Part shown: positions 16,876 through 25,329 of the stretch, one piece after another
Numbering within the stretch: the first letter of the stretch is position 1
How the letters are laid out: each line of letters opens with the position of its first letter
Assembly (NCBI RefSeq): GCF_009811555.1
Contig: NZ_BLIN01000005.1
Span: 1,931,501-1,995,500, forward strand
Direction: 5' to 3'
DNA length: 64,000 bases
Source of the DNA: Streptomyces caniferus
Lineage (GTDB): Bacteria; Actinomycetota; Actinomycetes; Streptomycetales; Streptomycetaceae
Notes under the pieces: model-generated
Database searches by the model: none
What the model saw: only the letters and a program-made list of their open reading frames with translations
Told to the model about the DNA's origin: nothing
Position numbers and translations under genes: made by a program

Positions 16876-17301
16876 ATGCACACCAAGAACATCGAGCGGC
16901 ACGGCTCGCACGACCTGCCACCGTCCGAGGAACGGCCGACGGGCGCCGCCGCGTCGCTGATCGCGGGGGTGGCGGTCGGCATCGGTGTCATGGGAGCCGT
17001 CCTCGCGCTCGCCGACATCGGCTCGCCCCTGCGCGCGCCGTTCACCCTCTTCTTCCTTCTGATGGCGCCCGCCGGTGCGCTCGCCCTGGCGCTCGGCCGG
17101 ATGGATCCGCTGGGACGCGCGGTCGCGGCGGGCGCCGGGGCGCTCGCCGTCGACCTGCTGGTGGCACAGGCCATGCTCGCGCTGCATCTGTGGTCGCTGC
17201 GCGGCGGGGTCCTCGCGGTGGCGGCACTCAGCGGCGTCCTGCTGCTGGCCGGCGCGGTACGGCGGCGCGCCGGCCGGGCATCCGGAAGCCGGGCGGACTG
17301 A
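16876..17301 (+). CDS. Small four-helix membrane protein, unknown
   Basis: A 141-residue protein with four predicted hydrophobic helices after a polar N-terminus (MHTKNIERHGSHDLPPSEE). It ends with an Arg-rich cytoplasmic tail, AVRRRAGRASGSRAD. The ATG at 16876 has a G-rich site upstream and places the first helix about 30 residues in; an earlier in-frame ATG at 16834 would add a basic stretch. Its stop is one base from the next start, so the two are probably translated together. I do not recognise the family. Confidence 0.65.
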   Translation: MHTKNIERHGSHDLPPSEERPTGAAASLIAGVAVGIGVMGAVLALADIGSPLRAPFTLFFLLMAPAGALALALGRMDPLGRAVAAGAGALAVDLLVAQAMLALHLWSLRGGVLAVAALSGVLLLAGAVRRRAGRASGSRAD

Positions 17302-17302
17302 C

Positions 17303-18397
17303 ATGGACGTGGCCGTGTACCGCCCCGGCGAGCTGACCGGGGCCGACCGGAGTGCCTGGACCGCCCTGCAGTACCAGGCGCGCGTCCTGGGACTGCCACA
17401 GCTGGCGAACCCCTTCCTCTCCCCCGAATTCGCGCTGTCCGTCGGCCACTGCCGGGGCGGCGTACGGGTCGCGGTGCTCCGCGAGGACGGCGGACCGGCG
17501 GCGTTTCTCCCCTTCCAGCGCTCGGCGCTCGGTATCGGGCGGGCGGTCGGCCTGGGTGTCTCCGATGCCCAAGGGCTGGTGCACCGGCCCGGGTTCCGGT
17601 GGGACGCCCAGGAGCTGCTGCGGGCCTGCGGGCTGTCGGTGCTGGAGTTCGATCATCTGGTGGCCTCCCAGAACCCTTTCGAGGCGGCGTCGTTCAGCGG
17701 CCACGCCTCGCCCGTCATCGATGTGGACCAGGGCTTCGAGGCCTATCTGGCGGGGCTGCGGGCCCGGTCGCCGAAGTTCACCCGGACCACCCTGGCCAAG
17801 GAACGCAAGCTCGGCCGGGACATCGGGCCGCTGCGCTACGTCCATGACGAGCGCGATCCCGCGGCGCTGCACACGCTCATGGGGTGGAAGTCCGCGCAGT
17901 ACCGCAGGACGGGGCGCAGCGACCGCTTCGCCCACCCCTGGATCGTCCGGCTCGTGCAGCAGCTGTTCCACACCCGCAGCCCGTCCTTCGCGGGGCTGCT
18001 GTCGGTGCTGTACGCGGGCGAGCGGCCGGTCGCGGCGCACTTCGGGCTGCGTTCGCCGTCCGTGCTCGCCTGCTGGTTCCCGGCCTACGACCCGGAGTTC
18101 GCGAAGTTCTCCCCGGGGCTGGTGCTGCATCTGCGGATGGCGCAGGCGGCGGCCGAGGAGTCCATGGGGTATCTCGACCTGGGGCGCGGGGCGAAGGATT
18201 ACAAGGACTCCCTCAAGACCCGTGAACTCATGGTGTCCGAGGGGTGGGTGATGCGGCGGCATCCGGTGGCGCTGGGGCATCGTGCGCGGCGCGCGCCGGT
18301 ACGTGCGCTGCGCAATGCGGTGCTGGCCAGGCCGGAGCTGTTCGCGCCGGCCGACCGCCTGCTCAAGCGGATGGGCCGGATCCGGTCGGGTCGGTGA
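17303..18397 (+). CDS. GNAT/BcsL (CelD)-like acyltransferase
   Basis: A 364-residue protein with the layout of the BcsL/CelD acetyltransferase group often found in polysaccharide loci. These have two GNAT folds, with a core LVASQNPFEAASFSGHASPVIDV, RARSPKFTRTTLAKERKLGRDIGPL, LMGWKSAQYRRTGR and the closing YLDLGRGAKDYKDSLKTRE. This C-terminal pattern is typical of enzymes that acylate sugars or amino-sugars. Start ATG 17303 lies one base after the previous stop. It sits 480 bp before the glycan operon on the same strand and may decorate its product (inference). Confidence 0.8.
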   Translation: MDVAVYRPGELTGADRSAWTALQYQARVLGLPQLANPFLSPEFALSVGHCRGGVRVAVLREDGGPAAFLPFQRSALGIGRAVGLGVSDAQGLVHRPGFRWDAQELLRACGLSVLEFDHLVASQNPFEAASFSGHASPVIDVDQGFEAYLAGLRARSPKFTRTTLAKERKLGRDIGPLRYVHDERDPAALHTLMGWKSAQYRRTGRSDRFAHPWIVRLVQQLFHTRSPSFAGLLSVLYAGERPVAAHFGLRSPSVLACWFPAYDPEFAKFSPGLVLHLRMAQAAAEESMGYLDLGRGAKDYKDSLKTRELMVSEGWVMRRHPVALGHRARRAPVRALRNAVLARPELFAPADRLLKRMGRIRSGR

Positions 18398-18874
18398 CGC
18401 ATAACCGCCGTCGGCCGTCCGTGCCCGGGTTTTCCACGGGTTCAGGACGGCGCAACGGGGCGTGCGCCGGTGCATAAATACGGGCGTGCCCCCGAGTGCA
18501 CCGGCCGGTTGCCGCAAAGGGTATTTGACGCGGAAGGTCGTGCCCTACAGTCCCAGTCATCAATACCGACGCACATCCACCCGCACCGGACGATCATCGC
18601 AAGACGGCTCTTGGGGAGAGCTTGAGCGACACGGTGAAGCGGCCGGTGCGGTGCGCGGTGGGGGGGTCCCGTGCGCACGGTCTTCGGCTTGCGCAGCACT
18701 GCTCGCCGAGGGCCGGAGCACGAGCCGCGCAACCGGAAACACGCGTGCCAGCTCGCCCTGTCCGGACGGTGATCGCTGCCGTGCGGCCGGGGTGTGAACC
18801 CCCCTTTCGACCCGGATAACCACAGGGACCGCCCGGGGGTGGGCGGTCCACCGGACGAGAGGGCAAGAAACCCG
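18398..18874 (+). promoter_or_regulatory. Leader region of the glycan operon
   Basis: This 477-bp gap has a TTGACG (18525-18530)/TACAGT (18546-18551) pair only 15 bases apart and so below the usual spacing. It is followed by a long leader. A 9-bp hairpin (GGACCGCCC 18826-18834 with 18841-18849) ends 25 bases before the first start codon. A 65-codon frame from TTG 18622 has a GGGGAGA site but an uninformative sequence, so it is not called as a gene. Confidence 0.4.
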
Positions 18875-19690
18875 ATGAGCTCGTTCCTTCGCCCGGCCGA
18901 TGCGGAAGAACCGCCGCTGACGCTGCTGCCGGACCAGGCCGTCTACCGTCCCGTTTCCTCACATCTGGCCATCGCTCCACCGGTCAGTGTCGTCATCCCG
19001 GCGATGAACGAAGCGGAGAATCTCCCGTATGTCTTCAAGACCCTGCCGGACTGGATCCACGAAGTGGTCCTGGTCGACGGGAACTCCACCGACGACACGG
19101 TACGGGTCGCCCGCGACCTGTGGCCGGACGTCACCGTCGTACCGCAGCGCGGCAAGGGCAAGGGCGACGCGCTGATCAGCGGTTTCGCGGCCTGCACCGG
19201 CGAGATCATCGTGATGATCGACGCGGACGGGTCGGCCGACGGAGGCGAGATCGTCAGCTATGTCTCGGCGCTGGTGTCCGGGGCCGACTTCGCCAAGGGC
19301 TCCCGGTTCGCCAACGGCGGCGGCACGGACGACATGACACCCGTCCGCAAGCTCGGCAACCGCATACTGACCGCCGTCGTGAACACCAAGTTCGGCGCCC
19401 GTTACACCGACCTCTGCTACGGATACAACGCCTTCTGGCGGCACTGCCTGGACGACATAGCCCTGGACTGCGCCGGTTTCGAGGTCGAGACGCTGATGAA
19501 CATCCGGGTGGTGAAGGCCGGGCTGCGGGTGCAGGAGATCCCCAGCCACGAGTACAACCGCATCCACGGCGTCAGCAATCTGCGGGCGGTCCGGGACGGG
19601 CTGCGGGTGCTGAGAGTGATCCTGCGCGAGCGGGGCTCCAGAAGGAACCGGTCGGCCCGGCCCGCGATGATCACCGGGAACGCCCGGTGA
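18875..19690 (+). CDS. Glycosyltransferase family 2 (polyprenyl-phosphate type)
   Basis: A 271-residue cytoplasmic GT-A enzyme. SVVIPAMNEAENLPYVF opens the nucleotide-binding fold, VDGNSTDDT follows, and MIDADGSADGGEI gives the metal-binding DxD. The size and motif layout resemble dolichol/polyprenyl-phosphate sugar synthases (DPM1/DpgS-like). There is no membrane domain. The ATG at 18875 has GAGAGGG upstream. The stop overlaps the next start (GTGA at 19687-19690). A role in loading a lipid-linked sugar for the operon's glycan is likely. Confidence 0.87.
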   Translation: MSSFLRPADAEEPPLTLLPDQAVYRPVSSHLAIAPPVSVVIPAMNEAENLPYVFKTLPDWIHEVVLVDGNSTDDTVRVARDLWPDVTVVPQRGKGKGDALISGFAACTGEIIVMIDADGSADGGEIVSYVSALVSGADFAKGSRFANGGGTDDMTPVRKLGNRILTAVVNTKFGARYTDLCYGYNAFWRHCLDDIALDCAGFEVETLMNIRVVKAGLRVQEIPSHEYNRIHGVSNLRAVRDGLRVLRVILRERGSRRNRSARPAMITGNAR

Positions 19691-20769
19691 GCGCGGCGGG
19701 ACCGGCGGCCGGCCCGGCACCGCGGATCTCCGTCGTCGTCTGCGTCCACACCCAGGACCGGTGGGACGACATCCTCGCCGCGGTGGCGTCGGTGGGCGAC
19801 CAGTCCCACCCCGCCCATGAGCTGCTCTTGATCGTGGACCACCACCCCGCGCTGCTGGCCCGGCTCAGGGAGCACTTCAGGGGCGCTCACGCGGGCGCAT
19901 CCGCCTCCCGTGCTCCCACAACTCCCCTTCGGATCATGGCCAATTCGGGACCCCGCGGCCTGTCCGCGGGGCGGAACACCGGTATCGCCGCGGCCGAGGG
20001 CGAGATCATCGCCTTCCTGGACGACGATGCGGTGGCCGAGCGGGACTGGCTGCGCCACTTCGCCGCGGCCTACGCGGACCCGGCGGTGATGGCGGTGGGC
20101 GGGCGCACCGAGCCGGTCTGGGCGTCCGGCCGCCGGCCGCTCTGGTTCCCCGAGGAGTTCGACTGGGTGGTGGGCTGTACGTACCGCGGTCTGCCGCCCG
20201 GCAGGGTGCGGGTGCGCAACGTCCTGGGCGGCAACGCGTCCTTCCGCAGGGCGGCGTTCGAACGCGTCGGCGGGTTCGCCGTCGGGATCGGCCGGGGTGC
20301 CGGCCGGCGGCCGCTGGGCGGCGAGGAGACCGAGCTGTGCATCCGGATCAGCCGCTCCCTGCCGGACGCGGTCCTGCTGATCGACGACCGGTCGGTCATC
20401 CACCACCGGGTCCCGGCCGGGCGGGAGCGGTTCGGCTACTTCCGCAGCCGGGCGTATGCCGAGGGCCTGTCCAAGGCAGTGGTGACCCGCAGCGTCGGCG
20501 CGCGGGACGGGCTGTCGGCCGAACGGCGCTATACGACCCGGGTGCTGCCCGTGGGGGTGCTGCGCGGGGTGCGCGACGCGCTGCTGCGACGGCCGGGCGG
20601 CGCCGGGCGGGCGGGCGCGATCGTGGCGGGGGTGGCCGCCGCGGCGGCCGGCTATGCGTGGGGCACCGCACTGTCACGCGGAAAACCCTTGCGCGGCACG
20701 GGAGTTGGTGAGCCGGCGGACGGCGGAGCGCCGGTCGCGGTCCCGGCCCGCGAGGGGGCGGCGGCATGA
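19687..20769 (+). CDS. Glycosyltransferase family 2
   Basis: A 360-residue GT-A enzyme. It opens ISVVVCVHTQDRWDDILAAVASVG, has SAGRNTGIAAAEGEIIAFLDDDAVAERDWL with the DDD metal site, LGGNASFRRAAFERVGGF in the acceptor region and GGEETELCIRI as the catalytic ED motif. The C-terminus (from about residue 290) carries a hydrophobic segment, AIVAGVAAAAAGYAWG, that may bind membrane. The GTG start overlaps the previous stop, and its own stop overlaps the deacetylase ATG, so the three are translationally coupled. It presumably extends the glycan chain. Confidence 0.87.
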   Translation: MSAAGPAAGPAPRISVVVCVHTQDRWDDILAAVASVGDQSHPAHELLLIVDHHPALLARLREHFRGAHAGASASRAPTTPLRIMANSGPRGLSAGRNTGIAAAEGEIIAFLDDDAVAERDWLRHFAAAYADPAVMAVGGRTEPVWASGRRPLWFPEEFDWVVGCTYRGLPPGRVRVRNVLGGNASFRRAAFERVGGFAVGIGRGAGRRPLGGEETELCIRISRSLPDAVLLIDDRSVIHHRVPAGRERFGYFRSRAYAEGLSKAVVTRSVGARDGLSAERRYTTRVLPVGVLRGVRDALLRRPGGAGRAGAIVAGVAAAAAGYAWGTALSRGKPLRGTGVGEPADGGAPVAVPAREGAAA

Positions 20770-21569
20770 GCGCACGGCCGCCGGCGGTGCCGATCTTGAT
20801 GTACCACGCGGTGACCGCGGCCCCGACGCCCGCCGTACGGGAGCTGTCCGTGCCGCCCGAGGCCTTCGCCGCGCAGCTCACGGTGCTGGCCGACGGCGGC
20901 TTCACCCCGCTGACCACCGCCGCGCTCGCGGCGGCCTGGCGCGGCGGCGGCCCGCTGCCGGCCAGGCCGGTGCTGATCACCTTCGACGACGGTTACGAAG
21001 GCGTGTACCGGCATGCGCTGCCCGCGCTCGCCCGGCACGGCTTCCCGGCCACCCTCTTCGTGTCGACCGGGTGGCTGCGCGGCCCGGACGGGACCGGGGG
21101 CGCCCTGGACACCATGCTCGACTGGGACCAGGTGCGGAAGCTGGCCGCCGCCGGTGTGGAGATCGGCGGGCACAGCCACAGCCATCCGGACTTGGACGGC
21201 CTCGGTGACGCCCGGCTGCGGCACGAGGTGCTGCGCTGCAAGGAGATCATCGCCGAGCAGGTCGGCACCCCGCCGGAGTCCTTCGCCTATCCCTACGGCC
21301 ACTCCAGCCGGCGGGTACGGCGCACGGTGCGCGGCCTGGGCTTCTCGCAGGCACTCGCGGTGGGCAATGCGCTCGCGGACCGCCGTCAGGGGCCGTACGC
21401 CCTGGCGCGGCTGACGGTGCGGCGCCGTACGGACCCCGAGGAGTTCGCCCGGATCATCGAGGGCCGCGGCCTGCTCCGCGCCTTCGCCCGGGACCGGGCG
21501 CTCACCAAGGGGTACGCGGTGGTCCGCAGATCGCGGCAGGCGGTGCGGCTGTGTACGCCGGGCGGCTGA
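20766..21569 (+). CDS. Polysaccharide deacetylase (CE4/NodB fold)
   Basis: A 267-residue protein with a NodB domain. PILMYHAV at the N-terminus, LITFDDGYEGVYRHALPAL (motif 1, FDDG) and GGHSHSHPDLDGL (motif 2 with metal His residues) are all present, followed by FAYPYGHSSRRVR. The key Asp and His residues are intact, so a metal-dependent N- or O-deacetylase is expected. No signal peptide is seen, so it may act inside the cell or on membrane-bound intermediates. Start and previous stop overlap as ATGA. It probably edits acetyl groups on the locus's sugar. Confidence 0.88.
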   Translation: MSARPPAVPILMYHAVTAAPTPAVRELSVPPEAFAAQLTVLADGGFTPLTTAALAAAWRGGGPLPARPVLITFDDGYEGVYRHALPALARHGFPATLFVSTGWLRGPDGTGGALDTMLDWDQVRKLAAAGVEIGGHSHSHPDLDGLGDARLRHEVLRCKEIIAEQVGTPPESFAYPYGHSSRRVRRTVRGLGFSQALAVGNALADRRQGPYALARLTVRRRTDPEEFARIIEGRGLLRAFARDRALTKGYAVVRRSRQAVRLCTPGG

Positions 21570-21623
21570 GCACACCGCGGCACACCCGCGGCGGACGAGG
21601 CGGAAGAAGGGGCAACGGAGCCG

Positions 21624-24600
21624 GTGTCTGACACCACCACCAGGACCGAGGAGCACACGGAACCGGAGCCGCGGGGCGGCGGCCGCACGCCGCGCCTCCC
21701 GGGGCGGGGCGGCGGAAGTCCGTTGTTCCGCAACGCCTATGCGCTGATGCTCAACACCGGCGTCTCCGGGCTGCTCGGTCTGGGGTTCTGGCTGGTCGCG
21801 GCCCGTTTCTACACGGAGACCGCGGTCGGCCAGGGCTCGGCGGCCATCGCCGCGATGAAGCTGCTGGCCGGGCTGACGGCGGTGACCCTGACCGGTGCGC
21901 TGGCCCGCTTCATCCCGGTCGCCGGGCGGGGCACCGGCCGCCTGGTACTGCGGACCTACGCGGGCAGTTCGGTCGTGGTGGCCGCCGCCGCGGCCGTCTT
22001 CCTGTGCACCCTCGACCTCTGGGGCCCCTCCTACCGCTTCCTGCACGGCCCGCTGAACGGCCTGGGCTTCCTGCTGGCCGTGGTCGCCTGGTCGTTGCTC
22101 ACCCTGCAGGACGGCGTGCTGACCGGACTGCGCAGCGCCCTGTGGGTGCCGGTGGGCAACCTCGCCTTCTCCGCGGTGAAGCTCGGGCTGCTGGTGGTCT
22201 TCGCCGCCGCGGTGCCCACCGCCGGGGTCTTCGTCTCCTGGGCCGCGGCGATCGCGGTCTCGGTGATTCCGCTGAGCCGGCTGGTGTTCCGGCGGCTGGT
22301 GCCCCGGCATGTGCGGACCACCGAACGCACCGCCCGGCCGCCGACGCTGCGGGAGATGGGCCGCTTCCTGGCCGGCGACTACACCGGGTCGCTGTTCTCG
22401 CTCGCCGTGGTCTACCTCGTACCGGTCCTGGTGGCCTCGCAGGTCAGCGCGGCCGACAACGCGTACTTCTACATCACCACCACCATCGGCGGCACGGTCA
22501 ATCTGCTCGCCCTCAACATGGGCGCCTCGCTGACCGTCGAGGGGGCCCACGATCCGGCGCAGCTGGCCCACCACACCCGGGCCGCGCTGCGGCGGATGGC
22601 CCGGATCATGCTCCCGGTCTGCGCCGTCCTGTTCGTCGGCGCGCCCCACCTCCTGGGCATCTTCGGCCCGGGGTACGCGGAGGCGGCGACGCCGCTGCTG
22701 CGCTGGTTCGCGGTGGGGGCGGTGCTGCGAGTGGTGATGGAGGTCCATTTCGCGGTGCTGCGCGCGCAGAGCCGTACGTCCGGACTGGCCGCCCTGCAGG
22801 GCCTGTTGTGCGTGCTGGTGCTCGGGCTGACACTGGTGCTGCTGCCGCGGATGGGGCTGACCGGTGCCGGTGTCGCCGAGATCTCCAGCCTGGCGGTGAT
22901 CGTCGCGATCGCGAGCGTCCGGCTGGGCCGGGTGCTGCGCGGGGCGGGGTCCGCGCCGCCCGCCCGGACACCGGCGGACGGCCTCGCCCCCGACGGGGAT
23001 CCGGCGGATCTGGCCGTCCACGGGGACCGGGGGGATGCGGTGCGGGTGCACGAGGCGAAGGGCGAGCCGGCCGCGGCCACCGTGCCGCGCGCTCCGCTCC
23101 AGGGCGGGCCACCGCGCCGCCGCGCACTCCTCGTACGCGCCCGGAGCCGTCCCGACCTCGCCGTCTGGGCCCTGCTGGCCACCGCGCTCGCCCTGTTCTG
23201 GCTGCCGCTGCGCGGGATGGGCGATGCCGCCCTGGACCGGATGAACGGGCTCGGGCTGATCTCGGTGCTGCCGGTCGCGACGCTCGCCGGGGTCGCCCTG
23301 CTGGTGGCGGCCTTCGGCGCGGCGCTGGCGCTCTCCCGCCCCCGGCGGGCGCTGCTCGCCGCGGTGCTGCTGCTGACGGTGGTGGCGCTGCATGCGCTGC
23401 CCGCCGTCCTGGAGACCGAACCGCGCTTCCCGACGGCCTGGCAGCATCTGGGTTTCCTGGACTACCTCGGCAGGACCGGCTCCGCGGTCCCGGACCTGGA
23501 CGCCCGCTGGAGCTGGCCCGGCTTCTTCGCCGCGGTGCAGTTCGTCGCCGGGGCCTGCGGGGTCACCGACTTCACCGAAGTGCTGCGCTGGTGGCCGCTG
23601 GCCGTACAACTCCTCTACCTGGCGCCGCTGTTCCTCCTCCTCCGGGCGGTACGGGCGAGCTGGCGGGCGAAGTGGTGTGCCCTCTGGCTGTTCGCGCTGT
23701 GCGGCTGGGTCGGCCAGGACTATTTCTCCCCGCAGGGGTTCACCTACCTCCTCTATCTCGCGTTCGTGGCGATCCTGCTGGTGTGGTTCCGCGATCCCCG
23801 GCCGATATGGAGCGTGCGCCGGCCGGGCGAGGCGGAGGTGCGGCCGGCCGGCCGCGGTCAGCTGGTGACGCTGCTCGGCGTGCTGATCGCGCTGTTCGCG
23901 GCCTCGGTGGCGGGCCATCAGCTCACCCCGTTCGTGATGCTCGGTGTGCTGACCGTCCTGGTGCTCGTCCGGCGCTCCGGCCTCCACGGCCTGCCGCTGC
24001 TGCTCGGCGTCCTGGTCGCGGCCTGGGTCGGGTTCCTCGCCGAGCCCTACTGGTCGGGCCACTTCGACGAGCTGTTCGGCGGGCTCGGCGGCATCGGGGG
24101 CAATGTCTCCTCGTCCGTCACGGACCGGATCGGCGGCGACCCCACGCACAAGCTGGTGCTCTACACCCGAGTGGCACTGGCGGGCGGGGTACTGGCGCTG
24201 GCCTGCTGGGGAGTGCTGCGCCGACGGGCGGCGGGCTTCACCGAACGCGCGCTGCCGGTACTGACCTTCGTGCCCTTCCTGGCGTTCGGGATGCAGTCCT
24301 ACGGCGGCGAGATGGCGCTGCGGGTGTTCCTGTTCGCGCTGCCCGGGGCCGCTGCGCTGGCGGCGCTGGCCCTGTTCCCGCGCGAGGGCGGTACCCGGCG
24401 CGGGCTCGGGCCGCTCGCCGCGCTGCTGACGGGCCTGCTGCTGGCCTTCGGCTTCCTCGTCGCCCGCTGGGGCAACGAGCCGTTCGAGCGGATCCGGCCG
24501 GGCGAGGTCGCGGCGATGGACTACGTCTATGCGCACGACCGGCCGACCGTACGGCTGCTGTGGCTGAGCAGCGACCCCGTCAACAGCGTCACCCCGGCGA

Positions 24601-25127
24601 TGCCGTGGGGCGCCCGGGACATGGAGCGGGTGCAGTACGAACCGGCCCTGGCGCCCCGCGATCCGGACCGGGTGGGCCCGGTCGTGAGCGCCCTGCGGGA
24701 GGCGGGGCCGCAGTCGTACCTCATCGTCAACCACGGCCAGGCGGAGTCCCTGCGGCTGGACTCCGGCTACCGCACGGACTGGGAAGTACGGCTGCGCACC
24801 GCCCTGGACCGGCGCCCCGAGCTGCGGCGGGTGCTGTCGAACCGGCAGGCGGCGGTCTACGAGCTGACGCGGCGCCCGGCGGGCGAGGTCGTGCCGCCCC
24901 GGCCCGGCCCGGCCGGCCCGCAGGTGACCTGGACGCCGTGGTCGGTGCTCGGTGCGCTGGCGGCGCTCGCGCTGATGGCGGTGCTGGCGGCCCGCGAGGT
25001 GCTGCGGGTCGGGGTGGCCCCGAGCGTGCGCCAACTGCACTGGATGCAGGGCCTGTTCTGGTTCTCGATGCCGTTGCTGGCGGTGTTCCTGGCGTCGCTG
25101 GTGCAGCGGTTCCTGACGATGTCCTGA
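21624..25127 (+). CDS. Flippase (Wzx-like)-glycosyltransferase-like membrane fusion
   Basis: A 1167-residue multi-spanning protein. Residues about 35-440 look like a Wzx/MATE polysaccharide flippase with 12-14 helices (FRNAYALMLNTGVSGLLGLGF at the start). An acidic-basic linker, about 440-505, follows. Residues about 510-1167 form a second membrane domain of 10 or more helices with WSWPGFFAAVQF, WVGQDYFSPQGFTYLLYL and a soluble segment containing VKS-like donor-site features not identifiable by eye; this half resembles GT-C-type transferases of actinobacteria. The GTG at 21624 lies 54 bases after the deacetylase. One protein could thus export and elongate the glycan (inference). The fusion is unusual. 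Confidence 0.78.
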   Translation: MSDTTTRTEEHTEPEPRGGGRTPRLPGRGGGSPLFRNAYALMLNTGVSGLLGLGFWLVAARFYTETAVGQGSAAIAAMKLLAGLTAVTLTGALARFIPVAGRGTGRLVLRTYAGSSVVVAAAAAVFLCTLDLWGPSYRFLHGPLNGLGFLLAVVAWSLLTLQDGVLTGLRSALWVPVGNLAFSAVKLGLLVVFAAAVPTAGVFVSWAAAIAVSVIPLSRLVFRRLVPRHVRTTERTARPPTLREMGRFLAGDYTGSLFSLAVVYLVPVLVASQVSAADNAYFYITTTIGGTVNLLALNMGASLTVEGAHDPAQLAHHTRAALRRMARIMLPVCAVLFVGAPHLLGIFGPGYAEAATPLLRWFAVGAVLRVVMEVHFAVLRAQSRTSGLAALQGLLCVLVLGLTLVLLPRMGLTGAGVAEISSLAVIVAIASVRLGRVLRGAGSAPPARTPADGLAPDGDPADLAVHGDRGDAVRVHEAKGEPAAATVPRAPLQGGPPRRRALLVRARSRPDLAVWALLATALALFWLPLRGMGDAALDRMNGLGLISVLPVATLAGVALLVAAFGAALALSRPRRALLAAVLLLTVVALHALPAVLETEPRFPTAWQHLGFLDYLGRTGSAVPDLDARWSWPGFFAAVQFVAGACGVTDFTEVLRWWPLAVQLLYLAPLFLLLRAVRASWRAKWCALWLFALCGWVGQDYFSPQGFTYLLYLAFVAILLVWFRDPRPIWSVRRPGEAEVRPAGRGQLVTLLGVLIALFAASVAGHQLTPFVMLGVLTVLVLVRRSGLHGLPLLLGVLVAAWVGFLAEPYWSGHFDELFGGLGGIGGNVSSSVTDRIGGDPTHKLVLYTRVALAGGVLALACWGVLRRRAAGFTERALPVLTFVPFLAFGMQSYGGEMALRVFLFALPGAAALAALALFPREGGTRRGLGPLAALLTGLLLAFGFLVARWGNEPFERIRPGEVAAMDYVYAHDRPTVRLLWLSSDPVNSVTPAMPWGARDMERVQYEPALAPRDPDRVGPVVSALREAGPQSYLIVNHGQAESLRLDSGYRTDWEVRLRTALDRRPELRRVLSNRQAAVYELTRRPAGEVVPPRPGPAGPQVTWTPWSVLGALAALALMAVLAAREVLRVGVAPSVRQLHWMQGLFWFSMPLLAVFLASLVQRFLTMS

Positions 25128-25203
25128 GGCCGGCGACGAGCGTGGCGCCCGGGAGGGCGGAGCTGTCCGAGAGGGGCGAGCTGTCCGGGCACGGGCGGCG
25201 AGA

Positions 25204-25280
25204 CGCCCTCGCAGCGGACGCGGGCGGTTCGGCGCCCTCACGGCGGACGCGGACGGCTCGCACCCTCACGGCGGACGCGG
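25204..25280. repeat. Imperfect 29-bp tandem repeat
   Basis: Starting at 25204, 25233 and 25261, the sequence CGCCCTCACGGCGGACGCGG recurs with small changes, the third copy partial. It fills most of the 202-bp gap between the convergent fusion gene and the glycosidase gene. Confidence 0.65.
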
Positions 25281-25329
25281 TTCCCGCACCGTCCCGCGGG
25301 AGCGGTGCGGTCCACGGGACGCGAGCGGG

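Noticed and set aside
18622..18819. Small protein in the glycan operon leader
   Set aside because: A TTG start with a fair ribosome site, but the translation is low-complexity Arg/Pro/Ala sequence without any recognisable feature.
20652..25241. 1529-codon minus-strand frame opposite the glycan operon
   Set aside because: Gln/His/Arg/Gly-rich, no domain, no start signal; a shadow of the coupled genes.
25204..25280. Iterons of a replication origin
   Set aside because: Only two full units and a partial one, with no replication gene beside them.
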